Below the pieces are notes generated by a model. The model searched no databases and had not been told where the DNA came from. It saw only the letters and a program-made list of their open reading frames with translations. A stretch of 64,000 nucleotides of DNA from NCBI GenBank assembly GCA_051651625.1, contig JBOFSQ010000038.1, positions 17,764 through 81,763 of the forward strand. Reading direction: 5' to 3'. How positions within the stretch are numbered: the first letter of the stretch is position 1; every line of letters starts with the position of its first letter. The DNA comes from JBOFSQ01 sp051651625. Lineage in GTDB: Bacteria; Planctomycetota; Planctomycetia; Pirellulales; Thermoguttaceae. This document shows positions 25,150 through 33,582 of the stretch, in pieces. The position numbers and the translations under genes were made by a program.

Positions 25150-27696
25150 TCAGTAGAGCGGCTTCCCGTACACTTGAAACTTCGTCAGGTGAAAAAAGTC
25201 GCTCTTCACATCGCGCTCGCGTTCGGCTTTGACGTACTGCGCTCGCATCGGCTTTTTCGACAGGTCAACGACCCACTCGTTGTCGGCCTTGTCGCTGCGG
25301 AAGACTTCTGTCCAGTTCTGTTTGTCTTCCGAAACCGATACGACTATTGGCACGCTACGTCCGTTGTTTTGCGTGCAGACGTTTCGCAGATAAATCATCG
25401 AGACATCGGCGTTGCCGGGGAGCGTGACAATCGCCCACGGATTCTTTTCGTTTTCAGTGTGGAAACTGGCAGGCTGCGAGTCGTCGATGACGCGGCGATA
25501 GTTTGTCGGGTCTTCGTAACGACTCGTTGAACTCGTCTGAAGTAGCCCACCACCGGAGAGCAGTTTGTCTTTGCTCTTGATGAATCGTTCTCCCTTCGGT
25601 GGCGGCGTTATCTTTGCTTGCAAGTCGCTGAGCTGCTCGAAGATCGTCAGATCGCCTTGACGCGATGCGGTGAGAATCGCGTCGCGCAAGAAGTTTCCGA
25701 GTTGACTCCCGTCGCTCTTCCCGCGACGTTCGAGAACGTCGTTAACCGCTGCAACAAACGCCTCGGCAGTCTCCGCATTTTTCAGAAATATGTCGCTCCC
25801 CCAACGTATCACCGCTGAAAAGTTCGACTTCGAACCGTAGTGGGCATCAAGGAGCGCGGTGAAGAGTGCCTTGCACGCCGGAAGATCGTCTTTGATGTTT
25901 TTCCCTTGTTCATTCAGCGTTGCGTAGAAATCGAACCGTTCAGCAGTCGGGCGCGACGATTCTGGAAGACACTGGTGCATCTTGCGATAAAACTTCATCA
26001 GGTAGTCCGTCCCCGATTCTTTGATGACCGGCTCGGCGTACTGTCGCAGCAAGTTCCACGCGGTCTCTTCGTTGTCTTTCATTGCACTGGCAACGCCGAC
26101 GCTCCACTTCGCCCAGATCGTCATATCTTTTTGGCCGGTGTCGCGGAGCCACGCGCCCCACGCCCGCCACGCATCGTAGTTGTTCGGCGATGCCGCACAC
26201 GCCGCACGAAAGATGTTTTCAATCGCCGCGTCATAACTCGGCTTGCGAACGTCGAGTTTCAGGGCGAGTCCTTTCGCGCCGCCATTTTGAAAATACCGAA
26301 TCTCAAACGGCGTTTTCCCCAAGGTGAACTTGTATTTTGCCGTCTTGGCCGGATTCATACCGCGAAGGCCATCGTTGTTAATTAGCTCTTTTCCGCCAAC
26401 GAACAATATCGCACCATCGTCGGATGCAAACTCCATCGTATACTCACCGGCCTGCGTGCAGACGATCTCGCCAGTGAGAACGAAGGCGAAAAACTCGGAA
26501 CGATTCGGCACATCGGAAGTTATGTCGGTGACATCGCGCTGGAGAGCGGGTGTGAGCTGGCTAACGTCGGGGAACTTGTTCCAAGTCCCGTGATAGATCG
26601 TTTGGTGCTGCGGTACGATTGTTAGCGGCGAACGTGTTGCAAGATCGATTAGGTGCTCCGCTTGGAACAGGAGCCACTGCGACTTCGCCCGACTTTCTTG
26701 ATCGCGGAAAACGTCCTCCACCATATCGAGCGACGAATAGTAGTGGAGACCGTCGAAGAGTTGACAGTGTGAACCGGTGTAGGCACCGACGTTGTAGTGG
26801 ATGTGCCATCGCCCGTCGCGGTGTCGTACCATATAGGCACAGTGTCCGGGTTGTCCGCCGGGCGTTGACGGAATACCGTGCGCCTTCGCGCTGGCCGCCC
26901 CGAAGTGCGACAGCGAACCGCAAACACCATCGACCTTGTGGATCGATTCGTAACGAGTGTAGACGTGGTCCCACGGACGGTAGTAGAGCGGGCCGTGGAT
27001 GCTGTCGCTAAAGATATTGTTGAGCGAGTACGCGGCATACCAGCACGTCCCGCCATATTGATCCGTGAGCGTATTGTTTTGCCCGATGAGGTATTCGATT
27101 GCGTCGGCGGTCATCTTGTCGGGTGTGACGATGTACCGCATTTCTTGCGTTGTGAGGCGATCAAACGTCGGGTGCATCTGCCCCATTTTTTGGAAGCGTC
27201 GCACCGTCTGATAGTGATCGACAATCTGGTAGTTGTCGTTCCAGCACGTCAACGCCGCCGCGAGCGCGAGGTGGCGAAACGTCGGGTTTGATACGCATTC
27301 TTTTTCGTCATCGCTCTTAAAGATGAGATACAGAATCTCTAGCGCACGTTTTGGCGACTGTACATCGCCGGAGTTGAGAAAGTCGTCGATCACTTCCGGT
27401 TCGGAGAATACCCACGTCAAAAATTGTTCGCCGACTTTGAGTTTACGAAGCGATTCGAGCTGTGCCGGTGACACGGCCTTGACAAACGTCACCAGACGCA
27501 GTGCGTTTCGGTAGTCGTCTCGGCCCACGAGCGACGCCAATTTTTCTGGCGGCGTCGCCTTTTCCTGCGCGATGAGAAACGCTTCCTGCTCATCCGCAAA
27601 ATTGCGGAAGTCGCTCGGCAGCGGCGATGCCAAGACTTGCGCGACGGACAGTACCGCCGCTAAACAGACCAAAGGAACCGTCTTGAGTAGACTCAT
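25150..27696 (-). CDS. Secreted transglutaminase-like protein with PA14 and discoidin-type domains
   Basis: This is an 848-residue exported protein with signal peptide ending ...SVAQVLA. A transglutaminase/protease-like core contains VDGVCGSLSHFGAASAKAHG with candidate catalytic Cys259, and His285 in GQPGHCAYM. Residues ~362-485 resemble PA14 (YHGTWNKFP, then FASDDGAILFVGGKELINND). The last ~120 residues look like an F5/8 discoidin domain (NPWAIVTLPGNADVSMIYLRN). It may crosslink or cleave proteins at carbohydrate surfaces. A strong GGAGGTGA precedes the start, which overlaps the upstream gene's stop by three bases within the sequence ATGA. Confidence 0.75.
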   Translation of the reverse strand: MSLLKTVPLVCLAAVLSVAQVLASPLPSDFRNFADEQEAFLIAQEKATPPEKLASLVGRDDYRNALRLVTFVKAVSPAQLESLRKLKVGEQFLTWVFSEPEVIDDFLNSGDVQSPKRALEILYLIFKSDDEKECVSNPTFRHLALAAALTCWNDNYQIVDHYQTVRRFQKMGQMHPTFDRLTTQEMRYIVTPDKMTADAIEYLIGQNNTLTDQYGGTCWYAAYSLNNIFSDSIHGPLYYRPWDHVYTRYESIHKVDGVCGSLSHFGAASAKAHGIPSTPGGQPGHCAYMVRHRDGRWHIHYNVGAYTGSHCQLFDGLHYYSSLDMVEDVFRDQESRAKSQWLLFQAEHLIDLATRSPLTIVPQHQTIYHGTWNKFPDVSQLTPALQRDVTDITSDVPNRSEFFAFVLTGEIVCTQAGEYTMEFASDDGAILFVGGKELINNDGLRGMNPAKTAKYKFTLGKTPFEIRYFQNGGAKGLALKLDVRKPSYDAAIENIFRAACAASPNNYDAWRAWGAWLRDTGQKDMTIWAKWSVGVASAMKDNEETAWNLLRQYAEPVIKESGTDYLMKFYRKMHQCLPESSRPTAERFDFYATLNEQGKNIKDDLPACKALFTALLDAHYGSKSNFSAVIRWGSDIFLKNAETAEAFVAAVNDVLERRGKSDGSQLGNFLRDAILTASRQGDLTIFEQLSDLQAKITPPPKGERFIKSKDKLLSGGGLLQTSSTSRYEDPTNYRRVIDDSQPASFHTENEKNPWAIVTLPGNADVSMIYLRNVCTQNNGRSVPIVVSVSEDKQNWTEVFRSDKADNEWVVDLSKKPMRAQYVKAERERDVKSDFFHLTKFQVYGKPLY

Positions 27697-29546
27697 AGTT
27701 CACCTCCATTCACAGCATAAACCCGGTAAACATCGTTTTCGTAACACAGCTTGAGGAACTTGCGTTTTGGTTGCGGTGGAAACGACGCGACAACAATATA
27801 ATCGCATTGGTACTTTTTGACAAGTGCGGCGACGGAGGCGTCGTCCATTTCGGCGATGATTTGGCCGACAGATTTGTCCCAATCGCGCAAGCGCGACGCC
27901 GCCACAGAATTCGGCGGCGCGTTTTCTGATGCAGTCGTCGGCGCAGAAAAGAGTTCCGTCATCGCATCGTACCACTTCACGATTGATACGGCGTCTTGTG
28001 GTATCTCTTTCCACACGCCGACGTCCGCACGGTTTGCGTACCACTTGAACGTCGCCGATTCGCGCGGGACAAGAAAACGAGAATCTCCCCGCGTATTCGC
28101 CGCAATCCACCGGCACACGTCGCGCCAGTGATACGCAACAAACGGAACTGGAGAATCAATCCGACTCGTAACAAACCGCGTTCGCGTCTCGGCATACGAG
28201 AAGAACTTCGCCAGCGGTCCCCAGACGACAAGTGCAACAACGATCAACGGAAGCAACGTCTTCGGAACGAGTGTACGCTTGCAAAGAAGCGTCACGACGA
28301 TACCGACCGCCACAACTGCAAGCCAAGCGATGTGTGGTTCGGCGGGACGGTCCCACGAGAAAAACAGCCAGCCGAACAAAACCGCTTCGATCACACAAAA
28401 ACCGACGAAGCCAGTCGCCAGCACCAACATCGCCTCGCGTACAAATCGCAGATTCTTGGAAAAGAGTGACTCAACATCTGCGGCGACAATTCGCACCGCG
28501 ACGAGCGTTGCCAGCATCGCCGTACCGAGCGGGACAGCAACGTCCGCGAGACGAAACCAGTAAAACCGCAGCAGACTCGCCGCAAGTTGTTTGTTGCCAC
28601 TTGCCGTCGTCACAACGTCAATGCACAAACCAATCGCCGCTATCACAAGCGAACCGAATACGAAACGCACCAACAACTTCGCTGGTCGTCCGAGAAGTTC
28701 ATTGCGTTGCAATAGCACGGCGAGAAGCAACATCACGACCGTGAGCAGTGCAAACCGCGCCGAATACTCCCACGGAATAATGTGTGGGACGAGGTGATGA
28801 GAGAGGCGAACGAAGGTGTAAACCTCGTCAGCAAACGCACGAACGTCGGGCGCAACACCACGATTCATCTCCAGCGCGGGTACAACTCCCGCGAGCGAAA
28901 TCAATCCGCCGACAACGAGTGCAGGCAACATCGACAGCAGCGACGCACGTTCAGTGCGCGGCGTGTACATCCACGCCATCGCCGCCGCAATCACGCTCCA
29001 GCCGCCGACGAGAACGTGAAACGCACTCGCCATTCCAAAACAGAGCCACACACGTCGCCAGTGTCCGCGAACGAGTTGTTCGAGTCCGAGAAAAATTAGC
29101 GGAAACGCAAACGACTTCCCTTCGACGCCGCCGAAAACCCACTCGCCCGCACAGTGACACGTCTCCAAAAAATACGCAAACGCCGACGCCGCAACAACAA
29201 CCGCAACACTCGACGCAAACGGTGACACCGATGACGTGACAGAGCGATCATCAAGAACGGCGTGTGCGAGTCGTCGCCATGTCCACGCGAGTGCGAGCCA
29301 CGTCACGATTCGGCCAGTCCACACCATTGCGTTTGGCGTTAAGAAAAACGAGAGCCATCCAAACGCCAAATAAAAAACTGTGTGCGCGTCGCGTGTGGCG
29401 AGGAACGTGTCGTTTGGGAGAAAGTCGGTTTGCCAAAACCGTACCGCCTTGAGAACGTAATACGGCTCGTTCGAGTCCGGTACGCTCCACGCACCGTAGA
29501 CCGCAAACAGAATGAAGATGCAGATGAGTTCGAGATGGCGGTGCAT
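27693..29546 (-). CDS. Polytopic membrane protein of unknown function
   Basis: This is a 617-residue protein with roughly twelve hydrophobic segments, among them LICIFILFAVYGAW and LLTVVMLLLAVLL, and a C-terminal soluble tail (from about 480) containing VAYHWRDVCRWIAANTRGDS. The architecture of many spans plus a C-terminal extracytoplasmic domain is like planctomycete DUF6798-type or glycosyltransferase-like membrane proteins; no catalytic motif is certain. The longer frame from 29594 adds VPSFPRRRESI, which is a translated dispersed repeat, so the ATG at 29546 is used. No ribosome-binding site is visible because the repeat abuts the start. It is coupled to the transglutaminase gene by ATGA. 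Confidence 0.7.
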   Translation of the reverse strand: MHRHLELICIFILFAVYGAWSVPDSNEPYYVLKAVRFWQTDFLPNDTFLATRDAHTVFYLAFGWLSFFLTPNAMVWTGRIVTWLALAWTWRRLAHAVLDDRSVTSSVSPFASSVAVVVAASAFAYFLETCHCAGEWVFGGVEGKSFAFPLIFLGLEQLVRGHWRRVWLCFGMASAFHVLVGGWSVIAAAMAWMYTPRTERASLLSMLPALVVGGLISLAGVVPALEMNRGVAPDVRAFADEVYTFVRLSHHLVPHIIPWEYSARFALLTVVMLLLAVLLQRNELLGRPAKLLVRFVFGSLVIAAIGLCIDVVTTASGNKQLAASLLRFYWFRLADVAVPLGTAMLATLVAVRIVAADVESLFSKNLRFVREAMLVLATGFVGFCVIEAVLFGWLFFSWDRPAEPHIAWLAVVAVGIVVTLLCKRTLVPKTLLPLIVVALVVWGPLAKFFSYAETRTRFVTSRIDSPVPFVAYHWRDVCRWIAANTRGDSRFLVPRESATFKWYANRADVGVWKEIPQDAVSIVKWYDAMTELFSAPTTASENAPPNSVAASRLRDWDKSVGQIIAEMDDASVAALVKKYQCDYIVVASFPPQPKRKFLKLCYENDVYRVYAVNGGEL

Positions 29547-29551
29547 TGGAG

Positions 29552-29583
29552 GGATGGATTCCCGCCTACGCGGGAATGACGGG
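29552..29583 (+). repeat. Family B repeat
   Basis: GGATGGATTCCCGCC followed by TACGCGGGAATGACGGGA, a near-perfect copy of the palindrome at 9352-9376. It fills the gap between the acyltransferase stop and the start of the membrane protein gene, occupying the expected ribosome-binding region. Confidence 0.8.
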
Positions 29584-29590
29584 ACGACGT

Positions 29591-30313
29591 TCAATCCAAA
29601 TCGTTACAGAATCTGTCTTTGAGTTGTATCACCGCTTCGCGTGCGCGGGCGAGGAATGCTTCTTTTGTTTCGTCTTTTTCGAGCCAGATCGGTGGGCCGA
29701 AGATGATCCGCGAGAGCATCGGTACGGGTAGCGTGCGTCCGCGCGGCAAGATTCGGTTCATGTTGTCGATGTAGATCGGGATCAGTTCGATGTCGGGGCG
29801 ACGACGCCCCATGTGGTAGAGTCCGCTCTTGAACTCGCCAACGGTTTCACCTTCACCACGGCCACCTTCGGGGAACATGATAATTGCATAGTGGTCGCCC
29901 ATCTCACGAATCATCACGTTGACGGGGGTGTTGTGAATCTTCACGTTCTCCCGTTCGATGAGAATAGCGTTGAAGAGACGCCGCGATATGTAACGCCGAA
30001 TCGGGCCGGCGTCCCAGTAGTCTTGGGCGGCGACCATTCTTGTTCGCTTGCGAATTGGGTGTGGCAGCGATGCCCAAATGACCAGAGCGTCGAGGTGACT
30101 GGTGTGGTTTGCGAAGTAGATGCGCTGGCAGACATCAGGCTGACAGTCGTACCACCGCACACTCGCGCCGCTCAAAAATCGCGCGGCCAAGACAAGCGTG
30201 TTCCGACACGCCGACTCAAACCACCGCGAAACGCGACCGCTCCACGAACGTCGCGGCGATGGACTCGAATCCGAAGGGAGCGTCTCAATCGCATCAGCCG
30301 GACTTGTGACCAT
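29591..30313 (-). CDS. 1-acylglycerol-3-phosphate acyltransferase-like protein
   Basis: This 240-residue protein is of the PlsC/LPLAT family, which transfers acyl groups to lysophosphatidic acid or related acceptors at the cytoplasmic membrane. The HX4D catalytic motif is NHTSHLD (His70, Asp75). The acceptor-binding motif FPEGGRGE lies at about 147-154 and a PIYIDN strand follows. There is no obvious transmembrane helix beyond a short hydrophobic N-terminal segment. Start 30313 is chosen for its GAGAGGA nine bases upstream. Confidence 0.82.
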   Translation of the reverse strand: MVTSPADAIETLPSDSSPSPRRSWSGRVSRWFESACRNTLVLAARFLSGASVRWYDCQPDVCQRIYFANHTSHLDALVIWASLPHPIRKRTRMVAAQDYWDAGPIRRYISRRLFNAILIERENVKIHNTPVNVMIREMGDHYAIIMFPEGGRGEGETVGEFKSGLYHMGRRRPDIELIPIYIDNMNRILPRGRTLPVPMLSRIIFGPPIWLEKDETKEAFLARAREAVIQLKDRFCNDLD

Positions 30314-30574
30314 GATTTGTTTTCCTCTCGATTCGCTTTCCCCCCAACGCCACGTTGGCAATTCTACCACAAGAGTTCACGCGACACAGAGAGGGAGCGC
30401 GCGTCACCACTTCATCCACGTCTCCCAAAATACCAGCCCAATCGCACAATAGGCAAAAAGTAGCGATTATTCCGATTATTTACTGTTTTCCGATTGTGCG
30501 GGGACGATAAGGGGGGAGATTCACTCGTTTGGTGTCCAACACCGCTCAAGCCGTAATTACATAGTGAGGTCTCC

Positions 30575-32329
30575 GTGTCACACAACAAGATTGGTCGCGT
30601 TTTCGTTGTCGCAGTTTTACTGGTTGCGTTCATCGTGTCAACGAGCGGTTGCGGCTTGTGCAAGAAGTACAAGCGTGGAATGATTCTGCGCGGCGACTGG
30701 GCGGTCGAGATCAACCGTACTCCGTGGGTCGGCTGTCCCGCCGATGTCGGTTGCGATGGGAAGTCGGGGCCGTGCGAAGACGCTAGTTGCGACGAACCGA
30801 GTTCGCCGCAGAAGAAGTTGCTGTCGCTATTTCGCCGAGGCGATGCCAAAGGCGAGACCGAAAAGCGACACGGATTTCGTATCGCGTGTGGAAAACGTCG
30901 CGGTTGCCGCTCGCAGTCACCGTGTCGTCTCTCGCCAATTTGCGGTTCGTTCTTCGACATGGACAAACCCAATCCAGTGATACTGGCGATGATGCGGAAT
31001 GGGCAGATTCCGATCCCGATGGACGTGCCCGGCGTGATGGACCTCGTTGTCGGTGCTGGCCCTGCGTCGCCGTCAACGATGGGGGGCGGAATGCAAGCAA
31101 TGTCGTCACTACAACCGATGTCACCGATGATGGCAAACTCTGGCGGATTGCCAGTCTTCGCAAACGGCGGAATCGGTAGCAACGCCAACTCTGGTATTCT
31201 CGCACAGCAGATTCTTGCGACGCCCGGAACGACACTACCGCCGGGCGGATCGCTTCCGGCTGGCGGTATGGTCATTGCGGGCGGAATGGTGATGCGTCCG
31301 TGCGGGATGGTGCCACAGTGTACGGCGGCGACGCCGTGCCGAACACATCCGCAATGCGGCGTACTCGTTCCCGCGACGATGGCCCAAGGTAACGCAATGA
31401 TGCTCGCGGCAATGCCACAAGCGGCGTCACTCGGCGGCGGATTGTACCCTTCGCTCGTCGCTGGCGGGGCGGCAGGTGCCGGAACAAATATGGGAATGAT
31501 GAATCCACTCACCGGACAGATGACCGGCCAAATGGTACAAGGTGTTGCTGGCAATGGTGCTCCATACGGCAATCCAAGTCTTGTCAATCCGGTGACAGGG
31601 CAGGTCGTACAAGGGATGTCGATTGCGGGTACGCCGCACGCGAGTTATCCGCCGATTGGTTACGCTGCGGAAGGTTACTCGCCGGGTTTCCAACAGCAAT
31701 ACGTGGGGAATCGCGGTGAAGAGGTCACCGGTGCGGTCGCGCAGCAAAACGATGAGAAGGGCGACAATCCCGAACGGGTTCCGATGCCATCGCCGCGATT
31801 CCATTCGGTTCCGACACGTCCGACATTCCAGCGAGCGCAAGGGATGGCGAGTAGCGACGCACCACAACAAGAAAACACGAGTGCTTCGGCATCGGCGGCG
31901 GCGATCCAGCGAGCGTACCTCAAAGGGATGTACGCTGCGATTCAGAAACAGCAATCTTCACCGCAGCCTGTTGGCACCGGTTTTTTGAACGGTCTTGCGG
32001 CGGCACCGTCTAACATTTGGGGATTCCTTACCGACAACAGATCGGCAGCCATGCAACGAGAGCAGCAGATACAGTTCCAAGCGCAGCAGATACTTTATCA
32101 GCAACAGCTTGCTGCGATGCAGCAACAAGCGGCGACAAACGCCACCGCGACACAAACTGCAACAAACAATGTGGCGGCGAACAACACCGCAGCGGCAGAA
32201 GACACCGACACGACTCGCAACGATGAGATCGTAACCGTCTCCCATAAAGAGGAGCCGCCCGCGCCGCCGAAGAAGTCGGCACCGATGCCAAAGTTGATTC
32301 AACAAGTCAGCTATCTCGACGTGCAATAG
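30575..32329 (+). CDS. Met/Gly/Gln-rich lipoprotein of unknown function
   Basis: This 584-residue protein begins at GTG 30575 with AGTGAGG just upstream. The N-terminus (VFVVAVLLVAFIVSTSGC) is a lipoprotein signal with the acylated Cys at about 26. A Cys-rich segment (30-130) is followed by a long Met/Gly/Ala/Pro-rich stretch (140-360) with near-repeats MTGQMVQG and VTGQVVQG. A Gln-rich region (485-520) and a Pro/Lys tail complete the protein. Low complexity suggests a disordered cell-surface or envelope protein. The stop TAG lies at the edge of the MITE-like element. Confidence 0.65.
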   Translation: MSHNKIGRVFVVAVLLVAFIVSTSGCGLCKKYKRGMILRGDWAVEINRTPWVGCPADVGCDGKSGPCEDASCDEPSSPQKKLLSLFRRGDAKGETEKRHGFRIACGKRRGCRSQSPCRLSPICGSFFDMDKPNPVILAMMRNGQIPIPMDVPGVMDLVVGAGPASPSTMGGGMQAMSSLQPMSPMMANSGGLPVFANGGIGSNANSGILAQQILATPGTTLPPGGSLPAGGMVIAGGMVMRPCGMVPQCTAATPCRTHPQCGVLVPATMAQGNAMMLAAMPQAASLGGGLYPSLVAGGAAGAGTNMGMMNPLTGQMTGQMVQGVAGNGAPYGNPSLVNPVTGQVVQGMSIAGTPHASYPPIGYAAEGYSPGFQQQYVGNRGEEVTGAVAQQNDEKGDNPERVPMPSPRFHSVPTRPTFQRAQGMASSDAPQQENTSASASAAAIQRAYLKGMYAAIQKQQSSPQPVGTGFLNGLAAAPSNIWGFLTDNRSAAMQREQQIQFQAQQILYQQQLAAMQQQAATNATATQTATNNVAANNTAAAEDTDTTRNDEIVTVSHKEEPPAPPKKSAPMPKLIQQVSYLDVQ

Positions 32330-32426
32330 ACTTGTTCGGAAACTTGCACTCACCCTGCGGTTCGGCATAGCCGAACCCTCCAAACGCCGTGCGACGTATG
32401 GCTGGAGGGTTCGGCTATGCCGAACC
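32328..32426. mobile_element. MITE-like double-hairpin element, family C, copy 2
   Basis: It starts AGACTTGTTCGGA (32328-32340). Two inverted arms, GGTTCGGCATAGCCGAACC at 32359-32377 and GGTTCGGCTATGCCGAACC at 32408-32426, are extended by CTCC/GGAG on their inner sides. The left end matches copy 1 at 19547-19559; the matching right end is not recognisable, so this copy may be truncated. The first bases form part of the stop codon of the lipoprotein gene. Confidence 0.75.
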
Positions 32427-32486
32427 GCTTTTTCTTGCGTGAAAACTGCTCTAGGCAACGGGGTGAAAAATCTGTACGCTTCCACG

Positions 32487-33416
32487 ATGGAGCAAATCCC
32501 CGCGCAGACGGTTCACGTCCCTGTTCTCTTGGAAGAGGCGGTTGCCGCACTTGGCGTCCGTGCTGGGGGCGTCTACGTCGATGGTACGCTCGGCGGTGGC
32601 GGACACACTGCAAAAATCGCCGAAGCTGTCGGCGACACCGGAACCGTCATCGCGTTCGACCGCGACATCGAAGCGATAAACCGCGCCGAAACTTTTATCC
32701 TGCCAAAATACGCGACAAACACCACGCACCGAAAAATACGTCTCGTCCACGCCGACACACGGTACGTCACCGAAGCGATGAAACAACTCGGTATCGAAAA
32801 GATCGACGGCATCGTTCTCGACTTGGGAATGTCGAGCGACCAACTCGACGACACAACTCGCGGATTTCGATTCGATTCCGACACGCCACTCGACCTGCGT
32901 TTCGACACGTCCGAAGGCGAACCAGCACACGCATTCCTCGCACGAGCAAGTGCAGACGCTATCGCAGACGCAATTTTTAACTACGGCGAAGAACGTTACA
33001 GCCGACGCATCGCACGCCAAATTGTTGAGAGCCGCAATTCAGGAAACCCCGTGCGCACCGCACGCCAACTGGCCGAACTCGTCGCATCGTGCGTCCCACG
33101 CGAACGCCGAACCAAAACCAACGCAACAACAATCCACCCAGCAACCCGCACATTCCAAGGACTCCGTATCGCCGTCAACGACGAACTTGCGTCGCTCACT
33201 TCTGTACTCAAACAGTTGCCAGAAGTTCTCGCACCGCGCGGACGCGCTGCGATTATCAGCTTCCATTCACTCGAAGACCGCATCGTCAAAAACGCATTCC
33301 GCGACGACGACAACTGGAACATCATCACCAAAAAACCGATCACACCAACCCCCGAAGAATCCAGTCGCAATCCACGCGCACGAAGCGCAAAACTCCGCGT
33401 CGCGGAGAGGAAATGA
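32487..33416 (+). CDS. rsmH: 16S rRNA (cytosine-1402 N4)-methyltransferase
   Basis: RsmH (MraW) methylates C1402 at the ribosomal P site using S-adenosylmethionine. The 309 residues contain VYVDGTLGGGGHTAKI (SAM loop), GIVLDLGMSSDQLDD and the C-terminal IISFHSLEDRIVK, all diagnostic. The ATG at 32487 gives the usual N-terminus (VHVPVLLEEAV). No Shine-Dalgarno is obvious; GTG codons at 32439 and 32463 are in-frame alternatives closer to the repeat. Typical mra/fts cell-wall genes do not follow; a LysM protein does. Confidence 0.92.
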   Translation: MEQIPAQTVHVPVLLEEAVAALGVRAGGVYVDGTLGGGGHTAKIAEAVGDTGTVIAFDRDIEAINRAETFILPKYATNTTHRKIRLVHADTRYVTEAMKQLGIEKIDGIVLDLGMSSDQLDDTTRGFRFDSDTPLDLRFDTSEGEPAHAFLARASADAIADAIFNYGEERYSRRIARQIVESRNSGNPVRTARQLAELVASCVPRERRTKTNATTIHPATRTFQGLRIAVNDELASLTSVLKQLPEVLAPRGRAAIISFHSLEDRIVKNAFRDDDNWNIITKKPITPTPEESSRNPRARSAKLRVAERK

Positions 33417-33429
33417 ATTCTCATGCTTT

Positions 33430-33541
33430 GTTGGCAGTTCTTTTTTTGCGCACGAAGGCACGAAGAACACAAATGACGTCTTCAATTCCAATCCTCTTCG
33501 TGTCCTTTGTGCTCTTTGCGCCTTTGTGCGAAAAAAGAGCC
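33430..33541. repeat. Inverted repeat, family D, copy 2
   Basis: The left arm TTGGCAGTTCTTTTTTTGCG continues with CACGAAGGCACGAAG. The right arm has CTCTTCGTGTCC and CGCCTTTGTGCGAAAAAAG. The arms pair over most of their length. It sits between rsmH and the LysM gene. Confidence 0.75.
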
Positions 33542-33582
33542 GCTCACACGCAACGCAACAATGCAAATAATGTTGAGCAACC

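Noticed and set aside
29547..29594. Longer N-terminus for the membrane protein gene (VPSFPRRRESI)
   Set aside because: These residues are the translation of a family B dispersed repeat, a familiar annotation artefact.
30412..31587. 391-codon open frame opposite the Met-rich lipoprotein gene
   Set aside because: It is a mirror of a low-complexity coding region, with Pro/Ile/Ala-rich sequence, no motif and no ribosome-binding site.
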